A stretch of DNA of 20,806 nucleotides. Origin: Fomitopsis serialis. Taxonomy: Eukaryota; Basidiomycota; Agaricomycetes; Polyporales; Fomitopsidaceae. The translations under genes were made by a program, and so were the position numbers. This document shows, in pieces, positions 1-9,897 of this stretch. A model generated the notes under the pieces. That model was not told the origin of the DNA, did no database searches, and worked only from the letters and a program-made list of their open reading frames with translations. The stretch spans positions 1 to 20,806 of the forward strand of contig NW_025955558.1 of NCBI RefSeq assembly GCF_022376445.1, in the 5' to 3' direction. Each line of letters begins with the position of its first letter. The stretch's first letter is position 1.

Positions 1-605
1 CCGCCTAACCACATCATCATCAACGCGTCCGTCGACGTCGCGCCAGGCGTCGCCATCGACGAGCACCGGCGCACCCTCGTCGGCGTCGTGCTCGACCTCT
101 TCCAGGGCAAGCCCAGCCTCCACAAGATGTCCTTCTTCGCCGAGGACGCCGTCTACGAAGACCCGTACGTCCTCCCCCTCCTCCCTCCGCCCCTCTCACG
201 TCGCCCGCCGCCAGCGTCGCCAAGAGCGTCGGCCGGATGTCGATAGCAGCGCAGTTCTACGGCCTCCCCGAGCTCGTGCGCGCCTCCACCACGGAGTCCG
301 CGCGGATCACCGCCTCCGACGCGCGCACGACCTCGTTCCACGTCCGCCAGGCGTTCACGCCGAAGCTCGTCCCGAAGACGATCGCGTTCGACACCGTCAT
401 GACGATCACCGTCGACGCCGCCGGCAAGATCGCGCACTGGCAGGACCGCCCAAGCGAGGGCATCCCCGCCGGCGGGAGCGGGCTCGCGGAGTGGATGCGG
501 GAGAAGCAGAGCGAGCTGACGAAGGCGGTGTTGACCCTTCCGAAGGACGAGGTGGAGGATTTGGAGAGGTGGAGGAGGTGGTATGGAGACGAGGTACCGA
601 GGTGA
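1..605 (+). CDS. SnoaL/NTF2-like domain protein, copy A (5' end outside window)
   Basis: The frame is open from the first base and gives an NTF2/SnoaL-like start (LVGVVLDLFQGKPSL, then FFAEDAVYEDP). Exon 1 ends at 164 (phase 2), a 50-base GTACGT...CCAG intron spans 165-214, and exon 2 runs from 215 to the TGA at 603-605. Joining restores an unbroken protein of 184 visible residues: EDP-VAKSVGRMSIAAQFYGL, a beta-strand-rich middle (VMTITVDAAGKIAHWQDRP) and a charged C-terminal helix. This matches the small alpha+beta cone fold of SnoaL-like proteins, which bind or isomerise small hydrophobic ligands; the substrate here is unknown. Codons are strongly GC-ending compared with the flanks. A second copy lies at 7500-7986 and relics at 1478 and 8258. 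The start codon lies before the window. Family assignment is by motif pattern only. Confidence 0.65.
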
Positions 606-670
606 GGGGCGAGTAATTTGTAGGCGGACACGAGTACTGTGAGTGGACCGACTATGAAGCATTGCCAAGT

Positions 671-1313
671 TGGCGTTGTTTGTTTATTCCCTTAGTGTCG
701 CCAAGGGCAGAGCCCTACATAGTATGTAAACAATACATGCATATAATCCCTGATGAAGAAGTCTTCCGTCGTCATTTTTCTTTTGCCATTGCCCGCGACG
801 GTCGAGCCCTACTTTTACAAGACTAGCAGTAGAGCTGTGTGTACGAGGTCGTGCTATCAGGTTCAGACTGGGCATACGCTTATCGCCAGAGCTGGACCGA
901 GGACGTACCAGTGTCATGGAGAGGAATGGAGTGTGATGCTACGCGACAACGGTCAAAAGGAGGTACGACGAGAACTAGCGCATATTGTAACGTCTACATA
1001 GGGTTTCACCCTCAGTGACTATAAAAACAAACAAGAGTAATAGAGTAGGGTAGTAAGGACTAGGACTGGATAGGGGAACTGCCGCATGTACGTCGTCGCG
1101 TAGCATAGCCTCCCACCGAACTGTCTGGCAGAGTCCCATAGTCCCAATAAATACTACGATATCATCCGCGCGTCGTTCGCGGTCTTCCGTCCGCCCCACT
1201 GTCCTGCTTGGTCTCGTTGCCGCCCTCTCCGCCCTCTCCAGGTTGTTATATATTGCCGCAAAGCGGCCCGTATCGTCGATGTATCGAAAGAGGGGCCGCA
1301 TAGTGGGCCAAGT
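671..1313. mobile_element. Insertion-like segment flanked by 7-base direct repeats
   Basis: This 643-base interval is absent from block B, where the two flanks are joined (near 8066-8075). GCCAAGT occurs at 664-670 and again at 1307-1313, as expected of a target-site duplication. The segment holds a TATAAAA-like motif near 1020 and AATAAA near 1146, but no convincing ORF, no clear terminal inverted repeats and no TG...CA ends. It could be a non-autonomous element or a degraded solo LTR. Alternatively it is ancestral sequence lost from block B by recombination between the 7-base repeats. No element family is recognised. Confidence 0.4.
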
Positions 1314-1477
1314 CGGTGCTAGAACGGGAGCGCTGTTCGAACGTATCGACCCCCGTGCAAATAACAACCGTGGATCACATCCTCGTATGAGGTGGGCGCG
1401 TGTGTGCGGCCTGCGATCAAACATGAATGATACCTCGAGTCAGGGTATTCCTGTGGCAGGCTCGACCCCGGAGAACA

Positions 1478-1691
1478 GTGAAGACGAATGGCTATAGTGG
1501 ACACCGCCATGACGGACCCCGTCGACGACGCCGGCCAGAGAGCGCTTGCACAAGCAGGACCGTCCGGGGGAAGGGATTCCCGTCGGCGTGACAATGCTAG
1601 CGGAGAAGACGCAGAAGGAGAAGCAGTGCGAGCTGACGAGGGAGGCCCTGAGCCTACCGAAAGATTGAAGAAAAGATTCGGATTGGGAGAG
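1478..1691 (+). pseudogene. Decayed 3' part of a SnoaL-like gene (relic A')
   Basis: The sequence aligns by eye with the 3' half of the SnoaL-like gene at about 385-600. Shared stretches include GACACCGYCATGACG, GTCGACG.CGCCGGC, GCAGGACCG, GGAGAAGCAG, GCGAGCTGACGA and GAGGTACCGAGG in the same order. Indels destroy the frame and TGA/TAG codons appear. No 5' part is visible. The same relic sits at the equivalent place in block B (8258-8452), so it predates the block duplication. Confidence 0.75.
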
Positions 1692-1761
1692 GTACCGAGG
1701 ACGGGAAGCACAAACGGGAAATTGTCGAGTGGCAGAGCATGAGTATTGTCGGGCACCAGGC

Positions 1762-3141
1762 TCACAACCAGATGAGTGCTGGGCGAGCTGGCCGCCATCG
1801 ATTATCCATAGCGACTTCAAACCAGTCCCTAACGGAGCACGGGCAAGACTGGTCGAGCTCTGTGCGGACGATAGCGATGCGCCTCCCTGCATGCAGGACG
1901 CCCTGTAATGTTTTTAAATAGACGGCGACCAGGTCTGGCAACTTGATCCACATACGAGTGGGCACGCAACAACTCAATGTCAACGTGACGGCGGGGCACC
2001 TCCGATGCAACGAGATCAAGGCCTTCGGCAACTCCTGCCAGTCAAAAGCATTCTGAGAGTCGCGTTCATCGTGCGCATCGAAGTGTAACTTCAACTCCCG
2101 CAGACTGCTCGAATCAAGGCTCGATATGAATAGGGGGATCATCGACCGGTCCCTTGCGGTACCATCAAAGAGATCAAATGACAGGGTGAGGATCTTGAGC
2201 GACCGGTGATGAGACAGGCCCTGGCCCATCAACCATCCTATGCCTGCACGATATGTTCAGCTCAACGAGATGTGCAACCCGTCTGACTTCTCACATTGGG
2301 CAGCCTCATCAACTTCGAGCTCTAGCGTCTCCAGAGTTCCTGCAGATCTGTGAAACATTTCGTTGAACGCATGCCCACCAAAGTCCGCATGCCGAAGGCC
2401 AGACATCCACTGCAGCTTTCGGAGCTGCAGTTCGTAGGGTGCTTCTAAGAACGCCTCCGTTACGGCTTGCAATGAAATGGGATCGCCATCCCAGGGTCCC
2501 AAGCGCAGGTCCTGGATACATATGCGAATATCGGTACTTTCGGTGGTATTCGGGTGAACGTCGTCAGGGCTCGAGATGTGGATATCAGAGATCCACAAAG
2601 TAGACAAGGACGGAAATGCAGAGATGACCTGCAATACCTCCCTGACAGTACGGACCGACGTTCGCTGCAGGACCAACGTCTTGAGCCGAGGGAAAGCAAA
2701 GACGGACGTCAAGACGCCGCGAAGATCGACGCCGGGGCTGGTGCCCTTCGGACTGGCCAGATCCAGGAAGCTCCGCAACTGAAAGCGACGCGCAACCAGG
2801 GTGTCGATGTTGGGGACACAGCGCAGAATCTGGCATAGGAAGTTGTAGCGCTGCCCCTTCCGTCTACCCGCTTGCCGAAGAACCATCGTCGGCAAATGCA
2901 GTTCCCGTACGAGGGAACCTACGCCTATCCCGCCGAGTGCGTCTGAGGTCGACTCGAGAACGGTGAGGAATCGCAGACAGTCTCGCACTGTCCTCAATTT
3001 GACTGTCCTGAAGAGGTGCAGACGCGCTGTCGGGAGCCAAGCGGAACAGGCCAGGCTACACGCCTTCAGCGCGTAAGGGTCGTCGTGCAGGTGGTCCAGG
3101 ACCTGTTCTTGTATCTCGATTGGAAGATCCGAGGCAGGCAT
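1762..3141 (-). CDS. F-box protein A
   Basis: Two exons: 3141-2295 and 2243-1762, with a 51-base phase-1 intron (2294-2244, GTGAGA...GCAG, CTGAAC branch). The product is 442 residues. Residues about 4-48 form an F-box typical of basidiomycetes: LPIEIQEQVLDHLHDD, then CSLACSAW and LFRTVKL. F-boxes bind Skp1 in SCF ubiquitin ligases. The remainder is leucine-rich with irregular LRR-like strands (RLKTLVLQRTSVRTV, SLRELKLHFD) and probably recognises a substrate, which cannot be named. The intron restores an alignable junction with F-box copies B and C. It lies tail-to-tail with the SnoaL relic in block A. The 2295-3141 frame has no internal stop, so this copy looks intact. Confidence 0.85.
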
Positions 3142-4619
3142 GTTGCGGTTGGCGATGCTCCTTTATGTAACGTACGTGGCAATTGGGGACGGCCTGTTGA
3201 CAAGTTCGACGAGGACGCGAGGAAAGCTGTCAGTAGAACAGTAAGGAAACGCTCGCAATCTGAGGTGGTGCCAAGTACCCGATGGCTAATATTTGTATGC
3301 CTTCGTGCTCGCTTGACTTCGACTGGCTACCATAACAGCTGGTATGTGTACGGGAGGAGGAACGATCGTCTCGAATTGGCAAGTGCGCCTGGCCGACGGT
3401 ATGCCGGCAATTCCCGTAGTCTCGCTCAAGACCCTCCACGCGGCGCTAGCGTGGACGTGCGGGGTTTGTGTCGAACCTAGCAATTCCCGGTAAGATGTTC
3501 CGTGACTAGGCCTGTGAACGTCCGTCGTCCCAGTCACTGTGAACTGTGCTGAATTCATGAAACAATGCCCTGGTGAGTATAGTACACTACGTGGGTGCAA
3601 GATCCAATATACGCGACAGGTGGGCTATACATTGTTCATAAGTACTAACGTTGAACGTTGAATACTCAGTGCCGCTTTACCTGCATCCAATTCAAGTTAC
3701 CACCTGTAGTACTATGCGAGTGTTCACCGACGAGTGTCCCTTAGCAGACTCGCCTACCCTTGGTTGTCTGGTTCCCCATTTCTCTCTCCAACTGAGCGGG
3801 GACTTATGACGCGGATCAAACACTGTGGAGGCCGGGAAACCGATCGAAGTCGACGCCGGTACTAGTCGGATGAGCAGTAGGCGGCGGCCATGGAGTCTGT
3901 TGTAGTTGCGAGCGAGGCCCGGGTTACGCACCGTCTGCAATTGCAATTGCATTAGAACTTGAAGGGCAGATTTGAGGTGGTCGCCGCCAACTTCTTGGGC
4001 GCATTCACGGGAGTACAGTCTGCCTCCAAGTTCTGTACATGAATAATATCATCCGGCAACGAATATATATACATATTCTTCGAGAGGTAGGAAACTGAAC
4101 CAGTATCCACTCGCACTGATGCACGAATACCAAGCGACTGCCCTTGGATGGTAACAAGTGCCATGTCGCAGTGCAGAGTAGCGATGGTCGGCACATGACG
4201 TCCATATAATGCTCCATATATTGCATCCATTCGTGCATCTTCAACGGCTCCGCACATCCAAGCCTAAATAGCGCACCTGCTCCGCGCAACCTCTTGAAGG
4301 TCCGGGTTGCAACCGCATTGCGCTTTCAAGACTTGACTTTATCGATGTATCCGCGCTGGGAGCATACCCGTTGATCAGACGAGGAACACGCGCGGCTGAA
4401 GGGACTCACCATTGAAGTGTCGTGCACGATACTGAGTCGTGATGTGACGACAGTGAGCATTTGGCAGGCATTGAGATGAAGTCATCAAAGCCATTGCACT
4501 CCTGTCATCAACGAGGGCATGAGCACCACGCGCATGAGACCAGAAACGCAATGCTCACCTGACTGAGGGCGTCAGCGACTCGGGGAAAGAACACCCATTG
4601 TCGCAACGAGAGTGGAAAA
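3142..4619. other. Intergenic stretch without a recognised gene
   Basis: About 1.5 kb between F-box A and a small ORF. The only notable open frame is on the minus strand, 4257-3952 (101 codons). It contains VTIQGQSLGIRASVRVDTGS, faintly like the strand plus DTG motif of pepsin-type aspartic proteases. No second DTG or flap is visible and no exon chain could be built upstream, although donors GTGAGT and GTGAGC lie near 4408 and 4559 on that strand. I treat it as noncoding or a relic. The start of the stretch (to about 3160) is the edge of the duplicated block. Confidence 0.4.
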
Positions 4620-4829
4620 ATGCCTATGGCATACCCGGACTTGCCCAAACCGGGTGCGCAACTTGGCTGGACAGACCCCGAAGTATTGCAATATCCTGCG
4701 GATAGCTATCAGCCAGTGTACTACAATCCGAGGGTAGAGACGGGCCTCACCAAAAATAACGATAATCTTGATCAGCATCATCTCCCCTTCGTCCAGGTCT
4801 TGCCTTTAGCGCAATCACACTCTCCTTAG
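4620..4829 (+). CDS. Small hypothetical ORF, 69 codons
   Basis: ATG in a favourable purine context (AAAAATGCC) opens a 69-residue frame rich in Pro, Tyr and Asp (start MPMAYPDLPKPGAQLGW, middle PADSYQPVYYNPRVETG). No signal peptide, membrane segment or known domain is seen. It ends 57 bases before the convergent RING gene's stop. The composition is more protein-like than that of nearby chance ORFs, but no homology is recognised and it could be an isolated exon or chance. Confidence 0.25.
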   Translation: MPMAYPDLPKPGAQLGWTDPEVLQYPADSYQPVYYNPRVETGLTKNNDNLDQHHLPFVQVLPLAQSHSP

Positions 4830-4885
4830 TGACGTATCCATCTGACCCAGTTGTACGGAGTCAAAGGACACGTCGGCACGGCGCC

Positions 4886-6527
4886 TCAGAAACCGGAGTG
4901 ACGCGCACCATTGCGCATCGTCCCCCTGCCCGTTATTACATCGGACCGGCGATCGAGAGACAACATACGCAGCTCGAGGCTTTGTAAGAGTCTGTCTTGC
5001 TGAGCCATTCTGTTCATACGAGTGGCGTTGCGCTGTTCCATGGCCGTAAAGAGGTCCTCGATACGCCTATGACGGTCCTCGTAGGAATCTAAGGGGGTGT
5101 GAGACGGCTGCCGTCCGTCGAAGAAGACACCGCCGAGATGTTGCTCGTCCGCGAGCCCCAGCCGCTCTTGAGGAACTGAGTCAGGTTCATCCCATGGCGG
5201 AACAAGCCTGTCCAAGAGCGTCGTGATTCGATGAAAGAGCGCCACAAGTCGGTAGGACAGGGTTGCGAGTCGGCAGGACAGGGCTACGACCCGGTTAGAG
5301 AGGGCTTCGAGTCGGCAGTAGGAGAGGGTTATGAGTCGGTGGAAGAGTGCCATGAGTCTGTTAGGGAACGTCACAAGGCAGAAGGCGACGACTCCGTAGG
5401 AAAATGCCATGACTAGACCGAAGAATGCAACGAGTTGGTTGTGGAGCACCTCAAACGACGCCGAGATGAACTTGGCCGGCGCCATCAAATAATCCGTCAC
5501 GGTGTCAGACCGTTGACTCGGATACTCCCCAGCCTCGTCGTCTTCGCACATGTCGATGAGGTCGTCAAGGAACTCATAGCGGCACAAAGGGCAAGATCCA
5601 TGCTGGTGCCAAAACTTTCAGTGGCTATTGGGCCAACACAAGAGCGCAACACTCACCCAGTTGCAGATCCATTCCTTAATGCTACCAGCAGAATGGTTAG
5701 TACACTGACAGTACCGTAGTAGACAAGAGGGTCTAAGTGCTTACCACGTCTTGCAGAATACGTGCCCACATTGAGGGAGCTTGACAACACCTTGCGCTTC
5801 ATCGAAAATCTCCACCAGCGACTCGTAACAGATTGGGCAGTCATCGGCTGGAGGAGTCTCGTGTAGCAATATCATTGGCAATGCCGCAAGGCCCGCATGA
5901 ACGTCATCGAGTACCATCCACTGTTCGGACCGCAGATTAGTGAAAGGGGGAACGCTACAGGAGAGCCTGACGTACCTTCCCAGGTCCCTCAGCGTCCCGG
6001 GAAAGCATCATCTTCGTCACAAGGGGCCAGATGACGGCCACAGTAAGGACCCAGGTCCCGAAGACTAGTCCTAACAGCACCTTGGCTCTACTCTGGACAT
6101 CCCCAACTACACCGAGGACGAGTAAAGTGTGCGCGACAACGGCCATGATGCTCCCGGCGATGGAGTACTTGCAGACTAGCCCAATAGCACGCCTCGCCAG
6201 GCTACCGAACCGGAGAGCGACGTCATCGTCTCGACGTTGGTACTTCCAAGCATAGAACACAAGGAGCCAAGGAACTTGCCAAGGGTTGACCATCCATAGG
6301 AAGCCGCGATATCCGTGGATTTCGGGTGCGAAGACTCTGCAGATTGGGAAGGGGTAGTGTGGATCGATGAAGAGGCGACGCAGATCCAGGAATCCGAGGT
6401 CGACCGCAACGCTGACTGCGTAGATACGAGTGAGAACGCAGATGAGAAGAAACTCGCAGAAGTAAGATTTAGGGTGGCGTGAAATGTCGCGCCAGATCAT
6501 GGTTATCGCTTCGAGTAGAAGTGTCAT
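4886..6527 (-). CDS. Multi-pass membrane RING-finger (C3HC4) E3 ubiquitin ligase
   Basis: Four exons: 6527-5976, 5920-5745, 5681-5657 (a 25-base microexon) and 5602-4886; introns are 55, 63 and 54 bases. The product is 489 residues. Four hydrophobic helices fall near residues 22-46, 75-94, 115-141 and 150-172. A RING finger follows: C212-P-I-C215, C235-G-H237, C240, C243, C255-P-L-C258. It is complete only when both small introns are removed, which supports the model. Residues 307-385 are a leucine heptad array; the tail is acidic then basic. The likely role is membrane-anchored ubiquitin transfer from an E2, with the RING in the cytosol; target and membrane are unknown. The start at 6527 (CAACATGAC context, just before the first helix) is preferred over an in-frame ATG at 6698, whose extension is low in hydrophobic content. 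Confidence 0.82.
5201..5437 (-). repeat. Heptad (about 21-base) repeats in the RING ligase tail
   Basis: Degenerate tandem 21-base units encode seven-residue steps of the type A-L-x-x-R-L-x (for example MALFHRL, EALSNRV, VALSCRL, ATLSYRL, VALFHRI). Leucines spaced 4 and 3 apart fit a coiled coil or zipper. The opposite strand reads as repeated GAGTCGG-containing units. Confidence 0.7.
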
Positions 6528-7276
6528 GTTGACTTGCTGAATACTAGCCGTCGCTGCGGTTGGTAGTGGGCGAGTCGATGAGGGTAAGTTACGTGGGAGA
6601 CAGAGTCCCGCTGGTTTGTTATATGTTTGACGACCCGGGAGAGGCTGACACGATGCCAGCTCGACTCCGTGTTCACGTCCCGTCAGCCTCGAGCTCAACG
6701 ACTCGGAGATCTAGGATCCGCCGTCTATGCCGAATTGTCAGCCTCACCGCGAACGAACTGCAGACCTCGGCGGCCCCAAAGCTGCAGTTCTGGACCTTCT
6801 TTCGTAGTACGGTCCTGCTTGTCTAGCACCAGCGGGCGTTCAAACGTTCAGTTTCAGGTTATATGGCAGTCTGGACTTTGGAGTCTGGACGTTGCGTTGA
6901 ACTATGTAAGTTAGGCAGAGAGGAGGACTGGAGGAGGAGGTAGATGCTTCGCGGTCGAGACTGACAAGTGAGACGCAACCTGCTCCAGAGGAGCTCCAAG
7001 TGCACTCTGCTCCTATCGAACGAGTCAGTCACCTGAAAATCAGAGTAGCGAGTGGAATGATCTTACGTTAGACCAATGTTGACGGCACCGGCGGCATACA
7101 GCGCCGTGCGGTATGCCAAGTTCGAGTGGTTATGCATGCAATCTTCATACCTGGCAGTGCCAGCGTGCCGTTGAGTTTTTCCGTCCAGCCGATGCAGCGA
7201 TAATGCGCTGATCTAGACTGCGTAGCAGAGTCCAAAACCCGGCGTTGTGGTGGACATACCGGGCCGGCCAGCAAAG
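6528..7276. other. Intergenic region upstream of the RING gene
   Basis: About 750 bases with no ORF that looks real on either strand. It presumably contains the RING gene's 5' leader and promoter (minus strand). No TATA box at a convincing distance, no RNA gene and no repeat were seen. Confidence 0.5.
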
Positions 7277-7284
7277 TATATAAG
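7277..7284 (+). promoter_or_regulatory. TATA box (TATATAAG)
   Basis: TATATAAG lies 140 bases before the ATG of the F-box fragment at 7417 and about 220 bases before the SnoaL copy B ATG. The intervening sequence resembles the F-box C leader (GTGCTGCATA, GTAAGT donor near 7383). It is most simply the old F-box promoter now sitting in front of SnoaL copy B. Activity cannot be judged. Confidence 0.4.
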
Positions 7285-7361
7285 CATTGGGCTGCCAGAA
7301 GCTAGAGCGATAGCATTGATGTTTGCAGTGAGATGTCATATAGAACACTAGTATCGAAGGA

Positions 7362-7497
7362 GTGCTGCATACGTTCACCTTTGTAAGTAGGAACTCACGA
7401 GCGCAATACTTCGAACATGCCCTCCCCAGAGTTGATCGTCGGGATCTAAGAACACAACCTCGATCACCTCTAGTACGTTGACACTCGACCTCTCAGA
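7362..7497 (+). pseudogene. Truncated F-box gene fragment D
   Basis: Bases 7417-7497 align with the first ~80 coding bases of F-box C (10565 onward), sharing AAGAACACA, CCTCGATCACCTCTA and CTCAGARCATG in order. The leader from about 7362 also matches the F-box C leader (GTGCTGCATA ... GTAAGT ... AGGARCTCACG). The fragment reads MPSPELIVGI and then hits TAA at 7447-7449 where the paralogues have a Gln codon (CAA). Everything after the F-box start is missing, because homology switches at about 7498 to SnoaL copy B. It is clearly a non-functional remnant left by rearrangement. Confidence 0.8.
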
Positions 7498-7499
7498 AC

Positions 7500-7986
7500 A
7501 TGAACTTCTTCGCTGAGAATGCCGTCTACGAAAACCCGTACGTACATTCACCTCTCTTCACGCCGCCACCCTCTCACACAGCCCGCCCGCCGCCAGCGTG
7601 GCGAAGAGCGGATGTCGATAGCAGCGCAGTTCTACGGCCTCTCCGAGCTCGTCCGCGCCTGCACCACGGAGTACGCGCGGATCACCGCCTCCGACGCGCG
7701 CACGACTTCCCTCCATGTCCTCCAGGAGTTCACGCCGAAACTCGTCCCGAAGACGATCTCGGTCGGCACCGTCATGACGATCGCCGTCGACGCCGCCGGC
7801 AAGATCGCACACTGGCAGGACCGCCCGAGCGAGGGCATCCCCGACGGCGGGAGCGAGCTGGCGGAGTGGATGCGGGAGACGCAAAGTGAGCTAACGAAGG
7901 CGGTGTTGGCGCTGCCGAAGGACGAAGAGGAGGATTTGGAGGGGTGGAGGGGTGGTATGGAGACGCAGTACCGAGGTGAGGGGTGA
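7500..7986 (+). pseudogene. SnoaL/NTF2-like gene, copy B (5'-truncated, probably broken)
   Basis: Exon 1 equivalent 7500-7537 (ATG AAC TTC TTC ...), intron 7538-7596 (GTACGT...CCAG) and exon 2 from 7597 mirror copy A. Everything upstream of the FFAE(N/D)AVYE motif is missing. Between the acceptor and MSIAAQFYGL, copy B lacks 7 bases present in copy A. Splicing as in copy A therefore shifts frame and meets TAG at 7618-7620. From ATG 7612 the frame is open for 124 codons and matches copy A until the last ~15 residues, where another indel changes the C-terminus. It could still make an N-truncated product from ATG 7612, or a readthrough product if the intron is retained (open from ATG 7519). I favour pseudogene. 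Confidence 0.65.
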
Positions 7987-8257
7987 GCAGGCGGACACGA
8001 GGCCTGTATGATGGTCGTCGCACGTCGCACTGACGGTCAGGTATATCTTCGGCGAACCGATTACGAGGGATTGCCCAAGTCAGAACGGAAGCGCCGCTCG
8101 GAAGTATCGAATACCGTGCAAACGACTGCGAGTTGCATCTTGGTACGAGTTGGGTGAGCGTATGCGGCCGGGAGAACAACCCTTGTGCAAGACAGCGACG
8201 ACGGTTGCACGGCACTCCAGTCATCCAGGAGTTCATGTCATAGCTCGTGACGTGGAT

Positions 8258-8452
8258 GGCCGTATTGGACACTGTCGATGACGCCGGCCAGAGAGCGTGT
8301 GGACTAGCAGGACCGTCGGGTGAAGAGTCTCGTCAGCACGACGATGCTAGTGGAGGTGACACGGAAGGAGAAGCAGAGCGAGCTGAGGAAGGAGATCTTG
8401 AGCCTATGGAGGGATTGAAGAAATGATTCGGATAAGGAGAGATACCGAGGAC
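8258..8452 (+). pseudogene. Decayed 3' part of a SnoaL-like gene (relic B')
   Basis: Counterpart of relic A': GACACTGTCGATGACGCC, AGCAGGACCGTC, GGAGAAGCAGAGCGAGCTGA and ATACCGAGGACGGGAAGC follow in the order expected for the SnoaL 3' end. The frame is broken by indels and stops (for example the TGA at 8423). It lies between SnoaL copy B and the 3' end of F-box B, at the same relative place as relic A'. Confidence 0.75.
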
Positions 8453-8511
8453 GGGAAGCATAAACGGGAAAGTGGCGAGCGGCAGAGCACGAGTGTCATC
8501 GAGCACCAGGC

Positions 8512-9897
8512 TCACAACCAGGTGAGTGCTGGGCGAGCTGGCCACCATCGATTGTCCACGACGGCTTCAAACCAGCCTCCGCCGGAGCGAGAGTAAGATT
8601 CATAATGGAGCGCTTTGCAAACGACGGCGATGCGCATCCCTGCATGCAGGGCGTCCTGTAACTTTTTCCGGTAGATGGGAGCCAAGTCTGGTAACTTGGT
8701 TTGCCGATGAGTGGGGATGCACCAACTCAATGTCAGCGTCACGGCGGGGCACCTCCGATGCAACGAAACCAAGGCCTTCGGCAACTCCACCCAGTCAACG
8801 GCATACTGAGAGTCGCTTTCGTCAAACGCATCGAAGTGTAGGTTCAATTCTCGCAGGCTGCTCGAATCAAGGCTCGAGATGAACAAAGGGATGATCGACC
8901 CGCGGTTCGTGCGGGGACTGTACATGAGGTCGAATGACAGGATGAGGATCTTGAGGGACCGGTGGTGAGACAAGCCCTGGCCCATCAGCCATTCTATGCC
9001 TGCGTGACCTGTTCAGTTCAACGAGACATGCGACTAGTTTGGGCTCTTACGTTGGGCAGCCTCGTCAACTTCGAGTTCCAGCATCTCCAGAGTTCGTGCA
9101 GATCTGTGAAATATTTCGTTCAACGCATGCCCACCGAAGTCTGCCTGCCGGAGCCTAGGTATCCACAGCAGCCTTCGAAGCTCTAGCTCGTAGGGTGCTT
9201 CTAGGAATGCCTTCATTGCGTCTTGCAATGGAACGGGATTGCCTAACCAGCGTTCGAAGCGCAATTCCTGGATGCATACGCGGATATCGGTGCTCTGGGT
9301 GGTATCCAGGTGGACGTCGTCGAGGATCAGGTCGTTGATTTCAGATATCCGCAGAGTAGTCAAGGAGGGAAATGCAGAGATGAGTTGCAATACCTCCCTG
9401 ACAGTACGGACCGACGTTCGCTGCAGAACCAACGTCTTGAGCCGAGGGAAAGCACAGACGGACGTAAAGACGCCGCGAAGATCAACGTCGGTATCGGTGC
9501 CTTTCGGACTGGCCAGATCCAGGAAGTTCTGCCACTCAAATTGACGCACAACCAGAGTATCGGTGTTGGGGATGTAGCGCAGAATCTGGCATAGCAGGTC
9601 GTAGCGCTGCCCCTTCCGTCTGCCCCTCTGCCGAAGACCCATCGTCGGCAAATGCAGTTCCCGTACGAGGGTGCCTACGCCCACACCACCGGGCGCCTCT
9701 GAGGTCGACTCGAGCACGGCGAGGAAGCGCAGGCAGTGTCGTACTTTCTTTAATTTGACTGTCCTGAAGAAGTGCAGACGCGCTGTGGGGAGCCAAGCGG
9801 AGCAAGTCTGGCTACACGTCTTCAGTGCGGAAGGGTCGTCGTGCAGGTGGTCCAGCACTTGTTCTTGGATTTCGATTGGCAGTTCCGGGGTTGGCAT
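8512..9897 (-). CDS. F-box protein B
   Basis: Two exons: 9897-9051 and 8999-8512; 51-base phase-1 intron 9050-9000 (GTAAGA...GCAG, CTGAAC branch), at the same place as in F-box A. The product is 444 residues. The F-box is at about 4-48 (LPIEIQEQVLDHLHDD, CSQTCSAW, FFRTVKL), followed by a leucine-rich region closely matching copy A (QRTSVRTVREVLQ, SSLDSSSLRELNLHFDA). No internal stop is present, so this copy looks functional, presumably as an SCF substrate adaptor. Differences from copy A include a short insertion after the intron (DLMYSPRTNRGS). It is divergent from F-box C, with 667 bases between start codons. Confidence 0.85.

Larger units (their letters stand above)
127..3160. repeat. Segmental duplication, block A
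   Basis: The order SnoaL-like gene (+), SnoaL 3' relic (+), two-exon F-box gene (-) recurs at about 7500-9919 with clear nucleotide similarity in exons, introns and spacers. Similarity starts near the ATG in SnoaL exon 1 and fades about 20 bases upstream of the F-box start codon. Block A is longer mainly because of the 671-1313 segment. Edges were placed by eye and may be off by tens of bases. Confidence 0.85.

Noticed and set aside
237..605. ATG 237 as the start of SnoaL copy A
   Set aside because: The upstream exon 1-164 joins in frame through a good 50-base intron and supplies the N-terminal half of the fold.
1440..1892. Minus-strand 150-codon ORF over the SnoaL relic
   Set aside because: It is the antisense of decayed SnoaL sequence and overlaps the 3' end of F-box A in another frame.
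6528..6698. Upstream in-frame ATG for the RING ligase
   Set aside because: The extension is Pro/Ser/Arg-rich without a conserved look; ATG 6527 has a better context and directly precedes the first helix.
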